NCBI GenBank assembly: GCA_025201865.1
Contig: MU602753.1
Span: 1 to 50,124, forward strand
Length of the DNA: 50,124 nt
DNA from: Ramicandelaber brevisporus
Lineage: Eukaryota; Kickxellomycota; Ramicandelaberales; Ramicandelaberaceae
Direction of reading: 5' to 3'
Part shown: in pieces, positions 27,252 through 36,232 of the stretch
Numbering within the stretch: position 1 is the first letter of the stretch
Layout: each line of letters starts with the position of its first letter
The notes under the pieces: model-generated
What the model saw: the letters and a program-made list of their open reading frames with translations, nothing else
Told to the model about the DNA's origin: nothing
The model's database searches: none
Position numbers and translations under genes: made by a program

Positions 27252-28892
27252 TTAAGCTGATGACTCCTTAGGAACACCCAGCATGATTGTATGCGTACCA
27301 CCAGCATCAATGCGCACAAACTGAGTGTAGTTTGCAAGGCGCTGACCAGTCATTGCCATTGGCCGTTCGACATCTGTGTCTTCGTCTCCGTTTGCCAGTG
27401 CATTGGACTGAGCCGAGCCCCACCCATACGGCACGCCATCCACTGTCAGTGCCACCGTAAACTGAGCACCGCATGCCACGGCGGAGAGCAGAGGACATTC
27501 GGGCACTTGGACCGGGACGCGGATACGAGTCTTTGTAATCGGGCCGTCAGCTGTATCTGGCTCTGGATCAATGTCTGCATTTGGAATATGATGCTCGGGG
27601 TGAATATCCTTCAAGTTTGACGATGATCGATGCATAGCCTTGAATGGAAGACCAAGTTGGCAGTTCTCTGAGCGACCAAATGTAAACAGCGATCCATCAT
27701 CATACAAGACGGCAGAGTGATGCTCACCACCAGTAATCTGCTTAACTTTGCGAGATGGGTTCTTGTCTTCGCTCAGCCGGCGAATGAGAGTTGGTGCTTT
27801 GATCGTGTCATCATGCCCGCCATCTGTAGCAGAGATTCCGCACTGGCCATAGTTATTTAAACCCCATGAGTATACGTTATCATGTTTATCAACAGCCATG
27901 CTGTGATATGAGCCAGCTCCGATTTTTACAATGTCCTTCAATGCGACACGCTCTGGACGAGTTCCATTGATTTTACGGCGCTCAACAATGCGTCTGCCCA
28001 GCTGGAAGTTTTGCCCATTGCCCCAGCTGTACACTTCACCTCTACGAGTCAATGCCAGTACGTGGTCTGAGCCAACTGCTATGTCCACAACCTGCTCTTT
28101 GACCAATTCTCCAACAATGGTGGGCTCAGATTGTACATCGTTTTGCTTGTCAAATCCAAGCAAGCCTTCCGAGCTACGATAGGTTCCCCAGGTGTAGACT
28201 TTGCCATCGTCTGTTAATGCTACTGAGATTGAATCGCCTCCATAAACACGAACAAAGTTAACATTGTTATTGCTACTGCTCTCAGTGAATGGAATAATAA
28301 CTGGATGCAGTTCATCATCGTCATTTCTTCCCAACGCCTTTTGATCGTTGCAGCCCCATGAGTATATCTTGCCACTGTCAGTTAATACCAAATTATGAAT
28401 TCCACCAGATGCAATATCAATCACATGCTTCTCAGACAGATCCTTCAATGGGAACGGGAATCTGCGCTCTGTGATGTCTTCTCCCAATCCCAGCTGTCCA
28501 AGCTCGCCACTTCCAACTACAAGCACATGTCCTTCTGTCGTACGGCGCTCTGTTAAGGGAAGTAAATCCATGGTCAGCTTTGCACCTCTAGCCGATGCAG
28601 TTGATACAGTTGAGCCAAGCTTCTGCAACTTGGCCTGTGGCTGGCTGTTACTGTTGTTACTGCTATTTGCAGTGGCAGTGGCAGCGGCGGTAGCAGTGCG
28701 TTTTGAAGAACGACCGCGTGCTGTCGTCGTTGCTACTGCTGTTGCTGTTGCTGCTAGTTCTTTAACAGCCTCTAGGGCTGCATCTGTAGAGCCCTGGCGT
28801 TTACCACGACTGCTACTGTTGGTACGCGACAATGAAGCACTTGCTGTTGCTGATGAAGCACCTGCAGCAGAGCGGCTTGCGCGAGGTGCCAT
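27252..28892 (-). CDS. RCC1: RCC1-type Ran guanine nucleotide exchange factor (Prp20/Srm1/Pim1)
   Basis: 546-residue chromatin-bound exchange factor that loads Ran with GTP in the nucleus and so sets the direction of nuclear transport. The basic, Ser/Ala/Thr-rich N-terminal tail (to about residue 110) fits a nuclear-localisation/chromatin-binding tail. Seven RCC1 repeats follow, with recurrent VxVxGSGELGQLGLG, KIYSWGCNDQKALGR, VYTWG, GEVYSWGNGQNFQLGR, VYSWGLNNYGQCG and LFTFGRSENCQLGLP signatures, and a closing GGTHTIML. The acidic segment DPEPDTADG (about residue 450) is an insert between blades. The first ATG is at 28892. Confidence 0.93.
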   Translation of the reverse strand: MAPRASRSAAGASSATASASLSRTNSSSRGKRQGSTDAALEAVKELAATATAVATTTARGRSSKRTATAAATATANSSNNSNSQPQAKLQKLGSTVSTASARGAKLTMDLLPLTERRTTEGHVLVVGSGELGQLGLGEDITERRFPFPLKDLSEKHVIDIASGGIHNLVLTDSGKIYSWGCNDQKALGRNDDDELHPVIIPFTESSSNNNVNFVRVYGGDSISVALTDDGKVYTWGTYRSSEGLLGFDKQNDVQSEPTIVGELVKEQVVDIAVGSDHVLALTRRGEVYSWGNGQNFQLGRRIVERRKINGTRPERVALKDIVKIGAGSYHSMAVDKHDNVYSWGLNNYGQCGISATDGGHDDTIKAPTLIRRLSEDKNPSRKVKQITGGEHHSAVLYDDGSLFTFGRSENCQLGLPFKAMHRSSSNLKDIHPEHHIPNADIDPEPDTADGPITKTRIRVPVQVPECPLLSAVACGAQFTVALTVDGVPYGWGSAQSNALANGDEDTDVERPMAMTGQRLANYTQFVRIDAGGTHTIMLGVPKESSA

Positions 28893-29127
28893 TTTGTGAA
28901 CTGAAACGGGATTTGTTTACTGTGATGCTGTTCGCGAAGGATGAAAGACGAGGAAAGAAAATAAATAAACAAAAGAGTCAGTTTACCGCTGCGCAAAATC
29001 ACGCTCAACACTCAACACTCAACACACGCACACATATATACACTTGTTTGCTTGCTTGCTTTCTTCCTTGGGAACAAAAAAACGTACTTTCTTTTGAACT
29101 GTAGCGAAACACTCGAGAAAGATCTAG
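28893..29127. promoter_or_regulatory. Short divergent promoter between RCC1 and RAD18
   Basis: 235 bp shared by two genes with nuclear/cell-cycle roles transcribed apart. It holds a CTCAACA-type repeat at 29005-29024 and an A-rich tract at 29077-29085 before RAD18. Confidence 0.5.
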
Positions 29128-29758
29128 ATGGAAGTGAAAGACGCCAGGAGGGCGGACACGGCTGAGCTGGGAAGCAATGTGGACGACCCTTCAGACTGGC
29201 CTGTCCAGCAGCCTCACCTCCGGTTACTTGATCAGTCGCTGCGCTGTCCAATCTGCAAAGATGTGTATAACAGTGCAATGTATCTACCGACATGCACTCA
29301 TGCGTTCTGTTCATTATGCGTCAGACGCGCGCTGCAGACTGAGGCCAAGTGTCCTGTGTGTCGAGTGAATGCACAGGAATCAATGCTAAAGAAGTGTGGT
29401 TGGCTGGATGATGCTGCATTCCATTTCAAGAAGGCTAGAGCAGAGTTGCTGCCTATTCTCAAACAGCATTACAACCGCAGCGGAAACAATGCCAGCAGTC
29501 GTTCACAGTCTAGTTCAAGAGCATCTTCAGCAGCTCCTCTTTCAAGTGTATCAACTGTATCAAGTGTATCAAGTGCTGCGGAAGATCTACCCAGATCTAC
29601 AGCAACACCAGCACCAACAGCAACAACAGCACCAACAACTTCGCGAATGACCACTCGTTCACAATCAGCCGCTTCAAATTCAGCATCATCAGCACCGCAG
29701 GGAAGACGAGCGAAAATGGTTATAATTGACACTGATGATGAGGATGTCGATAATGATA

Positions 29759-29790
<32 letters not shown>

Positions 29791-30846
29791 AGCTATAACG
29801 ATGGTATGGATATGAAAAGCCTCAATGCTAACAACAAGAGCAGCAATCGCTCAAGGAGCACAAGTCGGATTGTGGATGATGATGATTACAATGATAGCGA
29901 TGATGAGTATTTAACATCTCGATCAAATCGGAACAGTCAATTAACGAAGCGGCGAAAAGTAACAACATCGACAGCATCAACAGTATCTGCAGCATCTGCT
30001 CAGCAAAGTACTACACAAAAGACAGTTGAATGCCCAATTTGCAACAAATATATATACGAGTCAGCCATCAATGCCCATATTGATAAGTGCTTAAAGAATC
30101 AAGGCAATGCTGATGATGATGGTGGTAACAATGTTGATAACGAAGATGAGGAAGATGAATTTATCACTGCTCAAAGCTCACGTCCTCAAAGTTCACGCAG
30201 TAGCTCAACAACCCTGGCAGCTAGAACAGCATCGTCTAGACTGCCTCCAGCATCATTCTTTCAACAAACACAGCTATCATCAATGTCAATATCAACAACA
30301 ATAACAAAGAATCAGCCGAAGCCAACTAAGCTTGTGTACAGTGTACTAACAGAAAAGAGGCTAAGAGAAGTACTCAAAGAGCTGCAGCTACCAGCCCATG
30401 GAGATCGACAAACAATGCAACAGAGACACCAGGAGTTTGTTAATATCTATAATGCAAATCAGGACTCTCGAGAACCCAGGTCTTATAAACAACTAGTATC
30501 TGATTTGACTCACTGGGAGTTAAGATTAACCAGTTCAATCCAGCAACAGCAGCAGCAGCAGCAGCGCTCATCTCTATTTGGCTCTCTATCATCACCTGCA
30601 TTGACTTCAACTACATCATCACTCAATCGATCAGCCACGCAAATATCATCCACAGCCACATCCAATAGCACAGCTAAACCTCCACAGTCAGATTTAATCA
30701 ATGGATTGACCAGAGCAGAGTACTTAGATACATATAAAGCAGAGTTTGATGAAATGGTTGAGGAATTGAGGCAAAGGAGAGCGCAGAAAAACTTGGCCCA
30801 GGAAAAGGAGATGGTAGATGAGGCAGCAGCTTCAATTAGCACGTGA
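29128..30846 (+). CDS. RAD18: Rad18, postreplication-repair E3 ubiquitin ligase
   Basis: 572 residues. With Rad6, Rad18 monoubiquitinates PCNA at stalled forks. Domains in order: RING finger from C40 (CPICKDVYNSAMYLPTCTHA then CPVCR) with the Rad18-type following helix (LKKCGWLDDAAFHFKKAR); a Ser/Asp-rich linker with a pure Asp run (about 212-221); a UBZ4 ubiquitin-binding zinc finger at about 301-324 (CPIC, H, C); and a SAP DNA-binding motif at about 404-440 (LTEKRLREVLKELQLPAHGDRQTM). A C-terminal helical segment is in the place of the Rad6-binding region. The polyacidic and polyQ inserts make it longer than yeast Rad18 (487). Confidence 0.93.
29761..29790 (+). repeat. (GAT)n run encoding polyaspartate in RAD18
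   Basis: Ten GAT codons in a row, flanked by further GAT/AAT codons, encode an acidic run in the linker between the RING and UBZ4 domains. Confidence 0.9.
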
Positions 30847-31060
30847 TTAACCCCACCTCCTAATTCATATCCATTAATCACACAGACATGCATACACTCC
30901 CACTCACATACACTCACACACACACTCTCTCTCTTTTATCCATAGCTCACCACTGCCACGTTCTTTCTCTAGCCCCACAGTCTCTTCTATCCTTATCCTT
31001 ATCATCATCATCATCATCATTTTAAAAAATAGTAAAAGAAATTGATCAATCAAAAAATAC

Positions 31061-32548
31061 ATGCGCATCATTGTAGACGAGTATGGCAATTCTGTCAACA
31101 GTGCACCTCCCACTTTATCACAGTTGGATATCCCGAAGCTATCGTTGGACGAAGCTAATAGCGAGACTGCAGGTGAATTATCGCTTCGAGCCTATGACAA
31201 ATTCTACACCAACTTCAAATCACAGCCTCGCAACTTGCTTGCAGCCCTGGCCGTCTCAAAGGGCGAAATCACAAACATTCTCGAGTCTCGCGATGTTGTA
31301 ATTGCGAATCCACCAGTCTTCAACGTCAAAATCCCCATCGAGTCGTCCAAGCCCACCAACCAAGATCGATCGGGTAGATGCTGGATATTTGCCGGATGCA
31401 ACATGCTGCGCATATCAGTCATATCAAAATATAACTTGGATCCATCCTCGTTTGAGCTATCCGAGTCGTTTTTATTCTTCTATGATAAGGTCGAAAAGGC
31501 CAACTGGTTCTTGGAAAACATGATCAATTTACTGGTGAACACTAACGAGGAGCCGGAGTCGCGCTTAATGAGCCATTTGTTATCTGACCCGGTTGATGAT
31601 GGCGGCCAGTGGGCAATGTTTGTGTCTTTGGTTGAAAAGTATGGAATTGTTCCCAAAAACATCTATCCAGAATCATACTCAAGCTCAAATACAAACAGCA
31701 TTGGGCATTTGGTCACGACTAAACTGAGAGATTATGCTCGAGAATTGTATGGAATGGCCAGAGAGCGCAAATTGCCAGTGGAGGCATTGCGAGTTGCCAA
31801 AATGAGGATGATGGATGAAGTGTATCGAATGATGGTCATTTCTTCTGGCGTGCCTCCATACGCCACAAATGACGCGAATAGTGATACTTTCGACTGGGTG
31901 TTTTATGACAAGTCTGGCAAGTTTCATGAGTATCGTGGTTTAACTCCGTTGGCATTTTATAAAGACCATGTGGCGATAGACATGTCTAAATACCTGTCAT
32001 TGGTGCATGATCCGCGCAATCCGTACATGCGCAACTACACTGTGGCGTATTTGGGCAATGTTGTGGGCGGTCCACCCGTTCGCTACATCAACGTGCAGCT
32101 GGCCGACATCAAGCAGTACTGTCTCAAGGTGCTGGGTTTGGGCCGTCCAGTGTGGTTTGGATGCGATATCAGTAAACAGGCTGCGTACACTACCGGAGTC
32201 ATGGCACTCAAGATTTGGGATTACGAAGCTGGCTTCGGAGTGAGTGGGAAGTTGAACAAGACAGATCGGCTTCGATATGGAGAATCGGCAATGACGCACG
32301 CAATGGTGATTACCGGAGTGTATGTGGATGAATCAACCGGCAAACCAAAGCGATGGAGAGTCGAGAACAGCTGGGGTGGCGAGCGCGGCGACAATGGCTA
32401 CTTTACGATGGCCGATGATTGGTTTGACGAGTATCTGTTCCAAGTGGTGATGCGTGTTGACGATGTGCCCAAAGAGGTGGCGGATGTCTTGAAGCAGGAA
32501 GTCATTGTGCTTCCAGCGTGGGATCCAATGTCCAAGCTTGCTCGCTGA
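31061..32548 (+). CDS. LAP3: Bleomycin hydrolase (C1-family cysteine aminopeptidase, Lap3/Blh1)
   Basis: Cytosolic papain-fold aminopeptidase that forms a hexameric barrel; family members also hydrolyse bleomycin and homocysteine thiolactone. 495 residues. The catalytic triad is C107 (QDRSGRCWIFAG), H413 (THAMVITGV) and N436 (VENSWG), with the oxyanion glutamine in NQDRS. The SFxLSESFLFFYDKVEKANWF and DGGQWAMFV blocks are diagnostic. The C-terminus LPAWDPMSKLAR corresponds to the yeast arm that reaches into the active site and is self-trimmed. The ATG at 31061 gives a protein without a mitochondrial presequence. Confidence 0.95.
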   Translation: MRIIVDEYGNSVNSAPPTLSQLDIPKLSLDEANSETAGELSLRAYDKFYTNFKSQPRNLLAALAVSKGEITNILESRDVVIANPPVFNVKIPIESSKPTNQDRSGRCWIFAGCNMLRISVISKYNLDPSSFELSESFLFFYDKVEKANWFLENMINLLVNTNEEPESRLMSHLLSDPVDDGGQWAMFVSLVEKYGIVPKNIYPESYSSSNTNSIGHLVTTKLRDYARELYGMARERKLPVEALRVAKMRMMDEVYRMMVISSGVPPYATNDANSDTFDWVFYDKSGKFHEYRGLTPLAFYKDHVAIDMSKYLSLVHDPRNPYMRNYTVAYLGNVVGGPPVRYINVQLADIKQYCLKVLGLGRPVWFGCDISKQAAYTTGVMALKIWDYEAGFGVSGKLNKTDRLRYGESAMTHAMVITGVYVDESTGKPKRWRVENSWGGERGDNGYFTMADDWFDEYLFQVVMRVDDVPKEVADVLKQEVIVLPAWDPMSKLAR

Positions 32549-32930
32549 AGCTAGCCAACTTGATTCCTTTGATTCCTCTGATTCCTTTGATTCCTCTGTT
32601 TCTTTGTCTTTCAACTATTCTTTCAATGCTCTCTTGCATAATCACACATTGATCGATACACATTGGCTCTTCCTAAAGTGGATTTTCCCTGCAATTGGTC
32701 GGCGTGAAAACTAACTAAAAATCAGCTCATTTCAGCTCTCGCACCGAAAAGGACAGCGCCATTTTGGACATCAGCGGTTCCCAACCACTTGCAGCTCACT
32801 TCGGCACATTCTCTTCCCTTCTTTGCATACAACCCACAACAGCGACAATAACAAGAAGAAGAAAAAAGAACACCCTGTTGGTGTAACGTTGAATATCACC
32901 TCCCGTCCTCCGTTCACCCTCCCCTCCCCC
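32549..32930. other. Intergenic region with 9-bp repeats between LAP3 and the desaturase
   Basis: Immediately after LAP3 is a run of GATTCCTTT/GATTCCTCT units (32560-32600). The rest is the probable promoter and CT-rich leader of the desaturase. No coding signal. Confidence 0.6.
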
Positions 32931-34157
32931 ATGAGCGCTGATTCTCTTCGCAAGCGCAATTCTCCAGCTGCCACGGCTGCTGCTGCTGCCGATGGCAAGG
33001 CCAAGACCAAGGCTGATATCGCCAACCCAGAGGCTGTCTTCGAGCCGCCGAACTTCACCATTGCCGAGGTTCGCGCTGCCGTTCCTGCCCACTGCTTTGA
33101 GCGCAGCAATCTCATTTCCTTCGGCTACGTTTTTGTAGACCTGGTGTTTGTGGCGCTGTTTGCCTGGCTGGCTTCGCACATTGACGAGGCTTGGTTCCCT
33201 GCCCCGCTGCGTTTTGTCGCTTGGCCGCTGTATTGGTTCTGCCAGGGCTGCGTCTGCACTGGTCTGTGGGTGTGCGCTCATGAGTGCGGCCACTATGCCT
33301 TCTCTCCAAGCAAAACCGTCAACGACTGGACCGGCTTTGTGCTGCACACCGCTCTGCTCGTTCCATACCACTCCTGGCGCATTACCCACTCCAACCACCA
33401 CAAGCGCACCAACCACATGACGCTTGACCAGGTGTTTGTGCCCAAGACCCGCGACTACCTTGGCGTTGCCGAGGACGACGAGCGCATTACTCCAGCGTAC
33501 CACCACGACTCCATCTATGAGGATTCTCCCATCTACGTCGTTGGCAACATTCTTGGCTACACTCTGCTCGGCTGGCCCATGTACCTGTGGCGCAATGCCC
33601 ACGGCCCATCCTACGCCAAGGGCGAGTCGCACCTTTCTCCAGACGCCAAGCTGTTCGAGCCACGCCACCGCAACCAGATTATCGCCTCGGTCATTGGCAT
33701 CTACGTTATGCTCGGCGTTCTCGGCTATGCCAGCTACCTCTACGGCGCATGGGCTGTGTTCAAGTACTACTTTGTCCCGTATATCAATGTGAACTTCTGG
33801 CTGGTCACCATTACCTATCTGCAGCACACCCACGCCGAGGTTCCGCACTACACCGACGCCGAGTGGACGTTCCTGCGCGGCGCGCTGTCCACCATCGACC
33901 GCGACTTTGGCTTCCTGAACATTGTCTTCCACCACATCACCGACACGCATGTTGCGCACCATGTGTTCTCGCAGATGCCGCACTACCACGCGCAGGAGGC
34001 CACCGCAGCCCTGAAGAAGAAGCTCGGCAAGCACTACCACTTTGACTCGACCCCGTGGTACAAGGCGCTGTACAACTGCATGGCCCGCTGCAAGTTTGTC
34101 GACTACTCTGATGGCAACATCATGTTCTACCGCCATCTCGCCGCTCCTGCCAACTAA
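32931..34157 (+). CDS. FAD2: Membrane fatty acid desaturase, FAD2-like (delta-12/omega-3 type)
   Basis: 408-residue ER membrane enzyme introducing a double bond into oleoyl-type chains. The first ATG is at 32931; the open frame upstream has no ATG. Three histidine boxes are in register with plant/fungal FAD2: HECGH at 117-121, HSNHH at 153-157 and HVAHH at 340-344, with membrane segments between about 60-105, 205-225 and 245-290. The short Ser/Ala/Lys N-terminus is cytosolic, and KxxNxWTGFVLHTALLVPYHSWR precedes box 2 as in FAD2. Delta-12 versus omega-3 specificity cannot be read from the sequence. Codon use is strongly GC3-biased, suggesting high expression. Confidence 0.9.
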   Translation: MSADSLRKRNSPAATAAAAADGKAKTKADIANPEAVFEPPNFTIAEVRAAVPAHCFERSNLISFGYVFVDLVFVALFAWLASHIDEAWFPAPLRFVAWPLYWFCQGCVCTGLWVCAHECGHYAFSPSKTVNDWTGFVLHTALLVPYHSWRITHSNHHKRTNHMTLDQVFVPKTRDYLGVAEDDERITPAYHHDSIYEDSPIYVVGNILGYTLLGWPMYLWRNAHGPSYAKGESHLSPDAKLFEPRHRNQIIASVIGIYVMLGVLGYASYLYGAWAVFKYYFVPYINVNFWLVTITYLQHTHAEVPHYTDAEWTFLRGALSTIDRDFGFLNIVFHHITDTHVAHHVFSQMPHYHAQEATAALKKKLGKHYHFDSTPWYKALYNCMARCKFVDYSDGNIMFYRHLAAPAN

Positions 34158-34750
34158 GCACCGCATCCTCCATGACATCATCAGTGTAGTCTAGCCCCAT
34201 GTTTGCAGCCAATGCGCGAACACTGCCCTAGACTCCCAGTTTGTCCCCTATTTTTCTTTCTTTCTTTCTTTCGTTCTTAAACGGCCTATCTATCCTCTTA
34301 CATGCCGAGCACATCGAGCACATCGAACACATCGAGCGCACTGATCAAACCGGATGTGTTGAACGGAAGAGAGGTTTAATTTAGCTGTTTTCAATCGCAT
34401 GCACAAATATTTCAGATGCCGGCGCTTTTCGTTGGACAGGCAATTGCATCGTCTCCGTCTGTCCATATCAGCCGCCCCAACCAACCAGCCAGCCAGCAAG
34501 CCAGCCAACCAACCAACCAACCAGTGGTGCTCGGTGGTCTGTCTGAACGGCGCAACTCGGAAGGAGAGAGCAAAAAAAAATGCAGAAAGGTTTTAGCCCC
34601 GATGTCGTTTTTTTTTCTTTCTTTCTGTGAGGTTCAAAACCAGCGCTCTCCAGATCAGCTTTGCTCCTCTCCTCCTCCTCTTCCTTCTTCTTCTTTGTTC
34701 ACCACCCCAAAAGTCTCTATAACACTTCAACTAACAAAAAAGCCAAAAGC
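34158..34750. other. Intergenic region with several simple repeats upstream of the ADP/ATP carrier
   Basis: (CTTT)n at 34254-34272; (GAGCACATC)n at about 34308-34340; a (CCAA/CCAG)n array at 34473-34523; and CT-rich stretches at 34615-34700 that probably form the leader of the carrier gene. No coding signal apart from the carrier itself. Confidence 0.65.
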
Positions 34751-35992
34751 ATGTCTGCTCCAGCCACTGAGAAGTCCTTCAACCAGAAGGCTACTGCTTT
34801 CGCCGCTGACCTTGCCGCCGGTGGTATCTCTGCCGGTATCTCCAAGACCGTCGTCGCCCCAATCGAGCGTGTCAAGCTGCTCCTCCAGGTCCAGGCCTCC
34901 TCCAGCCAGATTGCCGCTGACCAGCGCTACAAGGGCATCGTCGACTGCTTTGTCCGTGTCTCCAAGGANNNNNNNNNNNNNNNNNNNNNNNNNNNNNNNN
35001 NNNNNNNNNNNNNNNNNNNNNNNNNNNNNNNNNNNNNNNNNNNNNNNNNNNNNNNNNNNNNNNNNNNNNNNNNNNNNNNNNNNNNNNNNNNNNNNNNNNN
35101 NNNNNNNNNNNNNNNNNNNNNNNNNNNNNNNNNNNNNNNNNNNNNNNNNNNNNNNNNNNNNNNNNNNNNNNNNNNNNNNNNNNNNNNNNNNNNNNNNNNN
35201 NNNNNNNNNNNNNNNNNNNNNNNNNNNNNNNNNNNNNNNNNNNNNNNNNNNNNNNNNNNNNNNNNNNNNNNNNNNNNNNNNNNNNNNNNNNNNNNNNNNN
35301 NNNNNNNNNNNNNNNNNNNNNNNNNNNNNNNNNNNNNNNNNNNNNNNNNNNNNNNNNNNNNNNNNNNNNNNNNNNNNNNNNNNNNNNNNNNNNNNNNNNN
35401 NNNNNNNNNNNNNNNNNNNNNNNNNNNNNNNNNNNNNNNNNNNNNNNNNNNNNNNNNNNNNNNNNNNNNNNNNNNNNNNNNNNNNNNNNNNNNNNNNNNN
35501 NNNNNNNNNNNNNNNNNNNNNNNNNNNNNNNNNNNNNNNNNNNNNNNNNNNNNNNNNNNNNNNNNNNNNNNNNNNNNNNNNNNNNNNNNNNNNNNNNNNN
35601 NNNNNNNNNNNNNNNNNNNNNNNNNNNNNNNNNNNNNNNNNNNNNNNNNNNNNNNNNNNNNNNNNNNNNNNNNNNNNNNNNNNNNNNNNNNNNNNNNNNN
35701 NNNNNNNNNNNNNNNNNNNNNNNNNNNNNNNNNNNNNNNNNNNNNNNNNNNNNNNNNNNNNNNNNNNNNNNNNTACCCACTCGACACTGTTCGTCGTCGC
35801 ATGATGATGCAGTCTGGCACTGGCAAGGTCATGTACAAGAACTCCTTCGACTGCTTCGCCCAGCTCGTCAAGAAGGAGGGTGCGAAGGCCTTCTTCCACG
35901 GTGGTTTCTCCAACATCATCCGTGGTACCGGTGGTGCTCTTGTCCTGGTCCTCTACGGCGAGATCCAGGATGCTCTTGGCCTCAAGAAATAA
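34751..35992 (+). CDS. AAC: Mitochondrial ADP/ATP carrier, centre missing (run of N)
   Basis: Exchanges cytosolic ADP for matrix ATP across the inner membrane. The first ~72 residues (ATG 34751) show the first carrier repeat: [32 protein letters not shown], containing the PxE/DxxK-type signature (PIERVK), and the YKGIVDCF loop. After the gap, [15 protein letters not shown] carries RRRMMM, the hallmark of ADP/ATP carriers, followed by the final matrix helix and membrane span to GLKK. The middle lies in an 805-base run of N. Comparison with the ~310-residue family predicts only about 500 bases missing, so the gap length is probably wrong or hides an intron. The start is the only ATG before the conserved core. 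Confidence 0.95.
   Translation: MSAPATEKSFNQKATAFAADLAAGGISAGISKTVVAPIERVKLLLQVQASSSQIAADQRYKGIVDCFVRVSKXXXXXXXXXXXXXXXXXXXXXXXXXXXXXXXXXXXXXXXXXXXXXXXXXXXXXXXXXXXXXXXXXXXXXXXXXXXXXXXXXXXXXXXXXXXXXXXXXXXXXXXXXXXXXXXXXXXXXXXXXXXXXXXXXXXXXXXXXXXXXXXXXXXXXXXXXXXXXXXXXXXXXXXXXXXXXXXXXXXXXXXXXXXXXXXXXXXXXXXXXXXXXXXXXXXXXXXXXXXXXXXXXXXXXXXXXXXXXXXXXXXXXXXXXXXXXXXXXXXXXXXXXXXXXYPLDTVRRRMMMQSGTGKVMYKNSFDCFAQLVKKEGAKAFFHGGFSNIIRGTGGALVLVLYGEIQDALGLKK
34969..35773. other. Assembly gap (805 N)
   Basis: A run of N within the ADP/ATP carrier gene. Any reading frame that crosses it is an artefact of reading N as open. Confidence 0.99.
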
Positions 35993-36232
35993 ACGACTTA
36001 ATCTCCTTTTGTTTATGTCCTTTTCAACACCCTTCTCCTGATAGCTCAAATGGAATAGGAAGAGTTCAGACTGTGGATAAACGACAAGACCACTCTTCTT
36101 GTATACCCGGCAGCATCATGCACTGAACATCTTGCTCACACATGTGCATTCATTAACAGAGTTATCGAGCAATGGTATAACATACTACAGTTAAACAAAA
36201 GAAAGAAAGAGAGAAAGAGAGAAAGAAAGTAT

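Noticed and set aside
32796..34181. 461-codon open frame antisense to the desaturase
   Set aside because: It mirrors the GC3-rich coding strand (antisense frames stay open when codons end in C/G), shows no family resemblance, and the desaturase with three histidine boxes explains the region.
34416..36049. Several long open frames crossing 34969-35773 on both strands
   Set aside because: They exist only because the N run has no stops; only the frame joining the two carrier halves is supported.
36040..36120. tRNA-like A-box (TAGCTCAAATGG) after the ADP/ATP carrier
   Set aside because: No matching B-box/T-loop (GTTCRANNC) at the right distance and no foldable acceptor stem.
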